This document shows positions 1 through 6,396 of a stretch of DNA of 32,398 bases, piece after piece. How positions within the stretch are numbered: position 1 is the first letter of the stretch; every line of letters starts with the position of its first letter. Position numbers and translations under genes: made by a program. Origin of the DNA: Saprospiraceae bacterium. Its GTDB lineage: Bacteria > Bacteroidota > Bacteroidia > Chitinophagales > Saprospiraceae. The DNA is taken from positions 1 through 32,398 of the forward strand of contig JAEUUS010000711.1 in assembly GCA_016787545.1 (NCBI GenBank). Direction: 5' to 3'. The notes beneath the pieces are model-generated. The model saw nothing but the letters and a program-made list of their open reading frames with translations, searched no databases and was not told the origin of the DNA.

Positions 1-30
1 ATTTTTACGAATAGTCCCGATTAAAGCCAT
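1..30 (-). CDS. N-terminal fragment of a PpiD/SurA-like periplasmic foldase (cut by the window edge)
   Basis: Reading leftward from an ATG at 30-28, the ten visible codons give MALIGTIRKN. This is the characteristic opening of the Bacteroidota SurA_N / PpiD-like peptidyl-prolyl isomerase, which usually continues into a single membrane anchor and acts as an envelope chaperone in the periplasm. A purine-rich AAAGGA lies a few bases upstream on the minus strand, and a TACCTTTG -7 box lies about 70 nt upstream. Only ten residues are visible, so the call rests on a recognised N-terminus plus start signals. The rest of the gene lies outside the window. Confidence 0.55.
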   Translation of the reverse strand, partial: MALIGTIRKN

Positions 31-98
31 ATTCCTTTAATTGTTTGAAAATCAAAAATTTACACGCGAAAGCGTTGGGATTTTTTAAAAAGTGGACG

Positions 99-106
99 CA
101 AAGGTA
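99..106 (-). promoter_or_regulatory. Bacteroidota -7 promoter box for the foldase gene
   Basis: The minus strand reads TACCTTTG here, an exact match to the Bacteroidota TAnnTTTG element, about 70 nt upstream of the ATG at 30. No clean TTG -33 element is seen at the expected distance. The same TACCTTTGCG string is used at 28069, where the -33 box is present. Confidence 0.4.
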
Positions 107-168
107 ACAAGTTCAGCTGCGAAAAAGGAAATTTGTTTGCATGAATTACTTTTCTACTCTTTTTCCAC

Positions 169-206
169 AAAAAAAACCCGGCGCCCTGAATTTGTTGGGC
201 GCCGGG
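169..206 (-). terminator. Rho-independent terminator of the 44-aa miniprotein gene
   Basis: A perfect 10-bp GC-rich stem (177-186 paired with 197-206, arm CCCGGCGCCC, 10-nt loop) is followed on the minus strand by eight T residues (169-176). It lies 28 nt past the stop codon at 235, so the miniprotein gene is a self-contained transcription unit that ends before the foldase promoter. Confidence 0.85.
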
Positions 207-234
207 TTCGGATCGCTCTTCGGAGAGAGGGAAT

Positions 235-369
235 TTAGAAGCGACGACGGACTGCACTACGGGTGGATAATAAATCCATCAGTGCAAACAGGCCATTGCC
301 CAGGGTAAACAACCCCAACGTTACGCCAATGATTAGCATGATTAAAATAGTGATTAGTGTTTGTGACAT
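235..369 (-). CDS. 44-aa single-pass membrane miniprotein, unknown function
   Basis: The ATG at 369-367 opens a 44-codon frame that ends in TAA at 235. The start is MSQTLITILIMLIIGVTLGL, a strongly hydrophobic stretch of about 25 residues. A short neutral segment and a basic tail ending RSAVRRRF follow, so a single membrane helix with a cytoplasmic positive C-terminus is likely. The strong terminator 28 nt downstream on the same strand supports a real transcribed gene. I do not recognise a family and no ribosome binding site is obvious, which is common in Bacteroidota. A chance frame is possible, but hydrophobicity, basic tail and terminator placement together argue for a gene. Confidence 0.6.
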   Translation of the reverse strand: MSQTLITILIMLIIGVTLGLFTLGNGLFALMDLLSTRSAVRRRF

Positions 370-563
370 ACGGCGACAATTTAAACCTTTCAAACTATCC
401 CGTTTGGGTTATGCCAAGAATGATGCCAAAACATATCCGTTAGTCTGTCAATTCTGGTCCTTCACCCAGAATTTTCAGTCGTTCAGTTTATTGATGCAAC
501 GATATTGATTTTCTGCCGTCCTTAATCCATCTAACGAAAACAAAAACAAAACCCACCCTCATT

Positions 564-3020
564 ATGCGCATCCTGATTGCCGGATGGTTATTAACATGGT
601 TTTTCCATGCTCCGGCCCAAAACTCGCTTGCGCCCAAAAAAACCCTTGAAGCTGTCAGAATAAGTGAAAAAATTCAGTTAGACGCTCAACTCAGTGAGCC
701 CGCCTGGCAATCAGCAACCGAAGCCACCAACTTCTTGCTGATGTGGCCAAATCCGGGCACCAAGGCGGAACAACGCACGGTTGTCAAACTTTTGTACGAT
801 GATGCAGCCTTGTATGTTGGTGTACATTGCTACGATACCCGGCCGGATTCCATTTTCCACCGACTCTCGAAACGGGATGTGTTGGAAAACACCGATTGGT
901 TCGCCATTATCCTGGATACTTATCAGGATGGTCAAAATGCCCTTCAATTTGGCCTTACACCGGATAATGTGCAATTTGATTCCAAGTTTTCCATCGCGAA
1001 TGCAGACCCCAATAATGGCAATAATGACGGGGAAGATCCGGCCTGGGATGCTGTTTGGCGCTCCTCGGCTCGGCTGACTTCTGATGGCTGGGTGGCTGAA
1101 CTGGAAATTCCTTATGCCGCCATTCGTTTTCCTAAAAAGGACGTGCAGGATTGGAATGTCAATTTCTATCGCTCCGTGCGTCGCAAGGGCGAAACCGATT
1201 GCTGGAATGAAATAAAAGCGGAAATAGCGGGTTCGCTGAACCAAATGGGGGTTTTGAAGGGAGTCAGGAACATCAAGGCACCCCTTCGTCTGAGCGCAAC
1301 ACCTTTTGTGGCAGCATACGCTAACAATGCCTACAACCAACCCGACCGGTCGGCCAACGGGTGGTCGTATCCCTGGTCTGTAGGGATGGACCTTAAATAT
1401 GGAATCAACGAGGCCTTTACCCTGGATGCCACCGTAATTCCAGATTTTGGGCAAGTGCGTTCAGATCAGAATGTGTTGAATTTATCCCCTTTTGAGGTCC
1501 GATTTAATGAAAACAGGCCCTTTTTTACAGAGGGAACAGAGTTATTCAACAAAGGAGGACTATTTTACTCACGCCGGGTTGGAGCCAATGCACAATTGCT
1601 GAATGCCACCAAAATTTCAGGCAGAACCAAACATGGTCTCGGTGTGGGCGTATTTAACGCGGTGGAAAACGAGGCTTTCGATGCCTATACGGAGGAAGGA
1701 ATAGAGGTGAGGGAAAAAATATCGCCCCTCACCAACAAGAGTATTGTGGTGCTGGACCAAAACCTGAAGAACAACTCCTCCGTAACCTTGATCAACACGA
1801 ATGTGCTGCGCTCCGGTTCGGATGTGGATGCCAATGTGACCGGCATCCTGTTCAATTTGAAAAACAAAGCCCAATCCTATGGGATGAACGGTAAAGCTGT
1901 GATGAGCCACCGGATTGGGCAAAATCAAACAGAATCCGGTTATAACATTGCCCTAAACGCCTCCAAAACCAGCGGCAATTTCCTTTGGGGTAGCGAATTC
2001 AATTTGGAATCCGATCAATATAACCCCAATGATCTGGGAATTCTTTTTAGCCCCAATGAAGTAAGTCATTCACTTTGGATCAACTACAACTACTACAAAC
2101 CCTGGAAGAAACTGAATAATTTCTGGTCGAGTATGTGGATGTACAATGAATCCCTGTTCAAGCCCTGGGCAGCCTGGAGTGTCACGCAATTCGGATTAAA
2201 CTTTGGCGGCAACACCCGCAAATTCCAGAATTTCGGGATGAATTTCAACTTCACGCCCTGGGGCCGTGATGATTATTTCGAGCCTCGGCGATTTGATTTC
2301 GAGACCTATTATCATATACCTGCCAGCGGAAACCTGTATATGTGGTATAACAGCGACAACCGCAAACCACTTACCTATTATATAGAAGGTGGTGTAAGAA
2401 AATTTTCTGAATCCAATCGCTTTAATGCCAGTTTTAATGCGGGTATGCGCTGGCGGGTAAACGGAAAACTTACACTCGGTTTAGGAGTAGGCAGAGAACA
2501 CCTCAACCGCAATGTTGGCGGACTTTGGGAATGGGAAATGATGGAAGATGCCATTGGCGCCTCCGAATTACCTGAAAATGCCGTGGTAATGGGTCGCCGC
2601 AACATTCGGGGGTTCAACAACAACCTGAATGTTTCCTACTCCTTTAACAACAAAATGAACCTCACTCTTTTTGCGCGGCATTATTGGCAGAAGGCCACCT
2701 ACAGCGATTTTTTTGGACTTGATGAAACCGGAAATCCCGTTCCGAGTCCATACACCGGACTCAGTCAGGAGGGCGAATCTTTAAATGATGTAGCTGCCAA
2801 TTATTTCAATATCGACATGATTTATACCTGGCGTTTTGCTCCGGGATCGGATTTGCTACTGGTATATAAAAATGGCATTGGTCATTTTGACTATGGTTTC
2901 GCGGTGGATCGGAATTACATGTACAACGCCGGGAAACTTCCGGATTTTGAAGGCACCAATAATTTTTCGGTTAAACTGCTCTATTTTCTTGATTACGAGC
3001 AAGTTAAACGAAAATGGTAA
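564..3020 (+). CDS. DUF5916 outer-membrane protein with N-terminal CBM9-like domain
   Basis: This is an 818-aa exported protein. Residues 1-18 form a signal peptide ending HAPAQ. About residues 30-205 are a carbohydrate-binding family 9-like beta-sandwich: the opening IQLDAQLSEPAWQSA and the later VAELEIPYAAIRFP are the usual CBM9-like signatures. The remaining 600 residues are rich in alternating aromatic and polar residues (for example the NYNYYKPWKKL region) and end in a terminal Trp, as expected for the DUF5916 beta-barrel part. The length is typical of the family. The ligand is unknown; the family is often assumed to sit in the outer membrane and bind glycans. It is a lone gene with its own terminator. 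The ATG at 564 is chosen because the signal peptide begins there. Confidence 0.85.
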   Translation: MRILIAGWLLTWFFHAPAQNSLAPKKTLEAVRISEKIQLDAQLSEPAWQSATEATNFLLMWPNPGTKAEQRTVVKLLYDDAALYVGVHCYDTRPDSIFHRLSKRDVLENTDWFAIILDTYQDGQNALQFGLTPDNVQFDSKFSIANADPNNGNNDGEDPAWDAVWRSSARLTSDGWVAELEIPYAAIRFPKKDVQDWNVNFYRSVRRKGETDCWNEIKAEIAGSLNQMGVLKGVRNIKAPLRLSATPFVAAYANNAYNQPDRSANGWSYPWSVGMDLKYGINEAFTLDATVIPDFGQVRSDQNVLNLSPFEVRFNENRPFFTEGTELFNKGGLFYSRRVGANAQLLNATKISGRTKHGLGVGVFNAVENEAFDAYTEEGIEVREKISPLTNKSIVVLDQNLKNNSSVTLINTNVLRSGSDVDANVTGILFNLKNKAQSYGMNGKAVMSHRIGQNQTESGYNIALNASKTSGNFLWGSEFNLESDQYNPNDLGILFSPNEVSHSLWINYNYYKPWKKLNNFWSSMWMYNESLFKPWAAWSVTQFGLNFGGNTRKFQNFGMNFNFTPWGRDDYFEPRRFDFETYYHIPASGNLYMWYNSDNRKPLTYYIEGGVRKFSESNRFNASFNAGMRWRVNGKLTLGLGVGREHLNRNVGGLWEWEMMEDAIGASELPENAVVMGRRNIRGFNNNLNVSYSFNNKMNLTLFARHYWQKATYSDFFGLDETGNPVPSPYTGLSQEGESLNDVAANYFNIDMIYTWRFAPGSDLLLVYKNGIGHFDYGFAVDRNYMYNAGKLPDFEGTNNFSVKLLYFLDYEQVKRKW

Positions 3021-3047
3021 GATACAGAAAGTTTGATTTGGTTAGTG

Positions 3048-3080
3048 GCCTCGGCAAATGTGCCGGGGCTTTTTTATTTT
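3048..3080 (+). terminator. Rho-independent terminator of the DUF5916 gene
   Basis: GCCTCGGCA (3048-3056) pairs with TGCCGGGGC (3061-3069) around an AATG loop with one G-U pair. TTTTTTATTTT follows. It begins 27 nt after the stop codon at 3020. Confidence 0.85.
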
Positions 3081-3295
3081 AGTGTTTTAGTGTTTTAGTA
3101 GGTTGATGTTTGGGTGGGTTGGTGAAATACACCCTGGTTATGCAGCATGCCTCATTCAACTGCAAGGAATTCCTGTCACCATTTTTTAGGACAATTTTTC
3201 AGGAAGTATTTGTAAAATTGAAAAATGTTTCTGAATCTTTGCATCATCGTACTAATACAATAATACACGCTAGTCAAAACACTAAAACACTAAAA
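3077..3295. repeat. Pair of 20-bp inverted repeats enclosing about 180 bp
   Basis: The 20 bases at 3077-3096 (TTTTAGTGTTTTAGTGTTTT) are the exact reverse complement of 3276-3295. The enclosed 179 bp has no convincing gene but holds a candidate promoter for the trp genes. The left copy abuts the DUF5916 terminator and the right copy starts the A-rich array before trpGD. The arrangement resembles a small non-autonomous element or a degenerate repeat family; no target-site duplication or transposase was seen. Confidence 0.6.
3210..3241 (+). promoter_or_regulatory. Candidate Bacteroidota promoter for the trpGD-trpCF-helicase genes
   Basis: TTG at 3210-3212 is followed after 21 nt by AATCTTTG at 3234-3241, which differs from TAnnTTTG by one base. 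It would give a leader of about 90 nt before the trpGD ATG at 3341. No leader peptide with Trp codons or attenuator hairpin was seen. The one-base mismatch keeps confidence low. Confidence 0.3.
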
Positions 3296-3324
3296 CACCA
3301 AAACACTAAAACACCAAAACACCA
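3276..3324 (+). repeat. Short A-rich tandem array (AAAACACY unit) in the trpGD leader
   Basis: Six consecutive copies of an 8-nt unit AAAACACT or AAAACACC run up to about 20 nt before the trpGD start codon. The unit is too short and uniform for a CRISPR array and has no spacers. Copy number could vary by slippage and would alter leader length only. Confidence 0.7.
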
Positions 3325-3340
3325 ACCACTCCTTCGTTCC

Positions 3341-4966
3341 ATGACCATTTTAATGCTCGACAACTTTGATTCTTTCACCTACAACCTGGTTGATTTTTTC
3401 CGTCAACTGGGCTGCGAGGTAAAAGTGTATCGGAATACAGTGGAACCGGAAACCCTGGCACAAATTCCGTTTGATATGCTGGTGCTTTCTCCAGGGCCCT
3501 CCGTACCCGCTCAGGCGGGCAATATGATGGCCATCATCCAAAAATTTTATCGGGAAAAGCCCATTTTGGGTGTATGCCTTGGCCACCAGGCGCTGATCGA
3601 ATTCTTTGGCGGCACCCTGGCCAATATTGCTCCGGTACATGGAAAAGCCGTCACCATCTCCCACGATGGCAGAGGAGTGTTTTCCGGCATTGAACAAGGC
3701 TGCGAAGTGGCCCGCTACCACTCCTGGGCCGGCGATATCATCCCTTCAGAATTGGAAGTAACTGCCCGTTCCGGCGATGGAGTCATTATGGGTATCAGGC
3801 ACAAACGTCTGCCCATTGAAGGCATTCAGTTCCATCCGGAATCAGTGCTCACTATGAAAAATCAGGCCGGCATGCGCATGCTCCGCAATGTAGTGGAAGG
3901 GAAAATGGCCTCCGGCAACCGGATTTACCACGAATTTTCCCAAATCCTGCAATCAGGCAGCCCTATATCGCCAGAAATGCTCCGGGCATTCTTAAAAGCT
4001 ATTGCCGATGAGCAGCTATCTGATGACCAGAAACAAATCCTCCTGGTTTCCCTCAGTCACCGACTCCGAAACGCCCCGGAGCTCGCCAACTTTATTCAAA
4101 TACTGATGGAATTCCAGTCTGTAGCCCCACTTACCCATTCTTATAACCACGCACTCATCGACCTTTGCGGCACCGGCGGTTCCGGACTTCCCCGCATCAA
4201 CACTTCCACGCTCGTGAGTTTGCTCCTGGCTCATACCGGGCTGCCCATTGCCAAGCATGGCAACAAAGCTGCAGCCGGCCGGTACGGAAGCTTCAACCTG
4301 CTGGAGCAACTGGGCGTTCCGGCCTCCTTCGATCCCCAACAGGCGGCCCAAACCCTTGAAAAAGCCAAACTGGCCTTTGTATTTGCCCCTGATGTGCATC
4401 CACTATTCCGGCACTTTGCTGCCATCCGGAGCAAAATCGGGGTACCCACCGTTTTTAATGCCCTCGGACCACTGATCAACCCCTATCTGCCTGAGCGACA
4501 GTTCGTTGGCACCGCCTTCGCCGATTTGACAGAGGTTATTTTTGAAACCGGCATCCGAATGGGCAAAAGACACCTCATCGTGGTACGGGCGGAAGATGGG
4601 CTGGATGAAATTTCCCTCAGTGGCCCAACCCGTGTACTGGAATATCGGGACGGTGTAAAATCCGATTACCAGTTACATCCGCAAGATTTTGGACTGGAAC
4701 CCATTCCTTTTGAAGCGTTGAGCGCCGCCAACCCGGCTGCCTGCCTGCAAATAGCGCAGGAAATCATTGCCGGGAAGCCCACTTCAGAGCATTTCAAACT
4801 GATAGCAGCCAACGCAGCCTTTATATATACCCGATTTGTGGAGGACATACCGCTAACCGATGCATACCAAAAAATGGCAACCCTGATTCAGGAAGGCGTC
4901 ATGCAAAACACGCTTCATCAATACCAGGCTGCACTGGCGGCCTCCCGCATTCCTGCCGAGTCATGA
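3341..4966 (+). CDS. trpGD: Fused anthranilate synthase glutaminase subunit / anthranilate phosphoribosyltransferase
   Basis: A bifunctional 541-aa enzyme of tryptophan synthesis. Residues 1 to about 190 are the TrpG class I glutamine amidotransferase: LDNFDSFTYNLVDFF opening, SPGP, GVCLGHQ with nucleophile Cys79, and FHPES giving His165 and Glu167. It supplies ammonia to TrpE. About residues 205-541 are TrpD, which transfers anthranilate to PRPP: CGTGGSG at 276-282, AKHGNKAAAG, FNALGPLINP and DGLDEISLSGPT. The usual Asp of the GTGGD motif is Ser281. The frame stays open upstream to 3110, but that region is the A-rich repeat leader, so the ATG at 3341 starting at the conserved TrpG N-terminus is chosen. 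The stop overlaps the trpCF start (ATGA), which implies translational coupling. trpE is not in the window. Confidence 0.93.
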   Translation: MTILMLDNFDSFTYNLVDFFRQLGCEVKVYRNTVEPETLAQIPFDMLVLSPGPSVPAQAGNMMAIIQKFYREKPILGVCLGHQALIEFFGGTLANIAPVHGKAVTISHDGRGVFSGIEQGCEVARYHSWAGDIIPSELEVTARSGDGVIMGIRHKRLPIEGIQFHPESVLTMKNQAGMRMLRNVVEGKMASGNRIYHEFSQILQSGSPISPEMLRAFLKAIADEQLSDDQKQILLVSLSHRLRNAPELANFIQILMEFQSVAPLTHSYNHALIDLCGTGGSGLPRINTSTLVSLLLAHTGLPIAKHGNKAAAGRYGSFNLLEQLGVPASFDPQQAAQTLEKAKLAFVFAPDVHPLFRHFAAIRSKIGVPTVFNALGPLINPYLPERQFVGTAFADLTEVIFETGIRMGKRHLIVVRAEDGLDEISLSGPTRVLEYRDGVKSDYQLHPQDFGLEPIPFEALSAANPAACLQIAQEIIAGKPTSEHFKLIAANAAFIYTRFVEDIPLTDAYQKMATLIQEGVMQNTLHQYQAALAASRIPAES

Positions 4967-6396
4967 CCATCCTGGATCATATTGTAGCCTCCAAACGCCA
5001 GGAAATTGTCCAATGGTATGAACAATACCCGTTGGACTCCGTGCGTATGGCTTGTCAGCCGGAGCAAAAATCTACGCCGGAATTTTACCAGCGCCTCGCT
5101 CAGACAAAGGCCAGCGGTCAACCATTTTTCATTGCTGAATTCAAGCGAAAAAGCCCTTCAGAAGGTTGGATTCAGCAGAATGCCGATCTGCCTGCCCAAA
5201 TTCGGGCCTATGCCGCAGCAGGCGCCTCCGCTATCTCGGTACTGACTGATGGCCCTTACTTTGGTGGAAGCTACGAGGATTTAAAAGCGGCCAGAGCTGT
5301 ACTGGATACCATTCCTCATCCGCCACTGCTGCTGCAGAAGGAATTCATTCTGGATCCGTTGCAGATTTACTTAGCTAAAATGGCTGGAGCTGATCTGATC
5401 TTGCTGATTGCTGCCATTCTTTCTCCCGAAACACTGGAATCGCTGCGGCTAACTGCCGAATCCATTGGACTGGGAGTGTTGGTAGAAGTACATGATGCGG
5501 AGGAATTGGCCCAAATTCAACACATACCATTTCCTGTGCTGGGGGTAAATAACCGCGACCTGAAGACCTTCCGCACCGCGCTGAACCGTTCAAACACCCT
5601 GATGGACCAGGCCAATGGCAGGTACATCATTGCAGAATCAGGCGTGCTGGACCACCGGCATTTTCAAATGGTGCGGCGGGCCGACGGCTTTTTGATCGGA
5701 ACCGGGTTGATGAAGCCGGGTACAGCCCTGGCGGAATCGTTTACGGAACATTTTCAACACGAAGGCAAATGGCTGTTTAAAGCCTGCGGCATTCGCACAG
5801 AGTCGTTGCTGACAAACCGTTCTGCCGACTGGCTGGGCATTAATTTTTCGCCCCGGAGCAAACGCAGACTCAATCCGGAGGCATTGGAGGCTATGAATCC
5901 GGTGGATTTTAGCAGGCTGGTGGCCGTTTTTTACCAGAACACCTTTGAAGAAATAGTGGCAATACTGGCGCGTTTTCCGTTCAAAACCATCCAATTGTAT
6001 GCAGGAGACCTGCCCCCAGACAGGGTTAGACAACTAAAGTCCCGGGTTTTGATGGCCATCAAAACCCCACCGGAGCAAACACCCGAAGGCATTTTGGAAA
6101 CACTGGCGGAACCTTATGCCGCTGATGTAGATTGTTTTATTCTGGATAGCGCCACACCAGGCGCCGGCGCACGCATTCAGAGCGATTTGCCGGCACGGTT
6201 CCCCTACCCTTTTTTGCTGGCAGGCGGATTGCATGAAGACAACCTGGACCTTGCCACCCAATACCCGAATTGTATTGGCGTGGATATCGCTTCCGGGATT
6301 GAATCAGACGGGGTTGTAGATTTTGAGAAGATCAAACGCATTGGAGAGCAACTTGCCTCCCTACCTTTGCCGCATGACTTTTCAGATTGTTTTTAA
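4963..6396 (+). CDS. trpCF: Fused indole-3-glycerol-phosphate synthase / phosphoribosylanthranilate isomerase
   Basis: A bifunctional 477-aa cytoplasmic enzyme for the two steps after TrpD. Residues 1 to about 255 are TrpC: FIAEFKRKSPSEG with both substrate lysines, ISVLTDGPYFGGS, LLQKEFILDPLQI, LVEVHDAEEL, GVNNRDLKTF and IAESGV are all present. About residues 257-477 are TrpF: KACGIRT with catalytic Cys275, QLYAGD in place of the usual QLHG, FILDSATPGAGA with catalytic Asp395, LLAGGL and GVDIASGIES. Both active sites look intact. TrpC-TrpF order matches the E. coli fusion. It overlaps trpGD by 4 nt and the helicase gene by 23 nt, so the three genes are very likely one transcript. Confidence 0.93.
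   Translation: MTILDHIVASKRQEIVQWYEQYPLDSVRMACQPEQKSTPEFYQRLAQTKASGQPFFIAEFKRKSPSEGWIQQNADLPAQIRAYAAAGASAISVLTDGPYFGGSYEDLKAARAVLDTIPHPPLLLQKEFILDPLQIYLAKMAGADLILLIAAILSPETLESLRLTAESIGLGVLVEVHDAEELAQIQHIPFPVLGVNNRDLKTFRTALNRSNTLMDQANGRYIIAESGVLDHRHFQMVRRADGFLIGTGLMKPGTALAESFTEHFQHEGKWLFKACGIRTESLLTNRSADWLGINFSPRSKRRLNPEALEAMNPVDFSRLVAVFYQNTFEEIVAILARFPFKTIQLYAGDLPPDRVRQLKSRVLMAIKTPPEQTPEGILETLAEPYAADVDCFILDSATPGAGARIQSDLPARFPYPFLLAGGLHEDNLDLATQYPNCIGVDIASGIESDGVVDFEKIKRIGEQLASLPLPHDFSDCF

Noticed and set aside
60..257. 65-codon frame on the minus strand
   Set aside because: It runs through the strong terminator at 169-206 and overlaps the end of the 44-aa membrane gene; composition looks random.
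263..508. 81-codon plus-strand frame
   Set aside because: It overlaps the miniprotein gene antisense, with no start signals or recognisable protein features.
711..1454. 247-codon minus-strand frame
   Set aside because: Antisense shadow of the DUF5916 gene, whose frame has clear domains and a signal peptide.
3276..3324. Possible CRISPR-like array
   Set aside because: The repeated unit is 8 nt with no spacers; it is a simple tandem repeat.
3110..3340. N-terminal extension of the TrpGD frame
   Set aside because: The translated extension comes from the A-rich repeat leader; TrpG homology starts at 3341.
6323..6373. Upstream start for the SNF2 gene
   Set aside because: It would add 17 residues lying wholly inside trpCF; the ATG at 6374 gives the smaller overlap.
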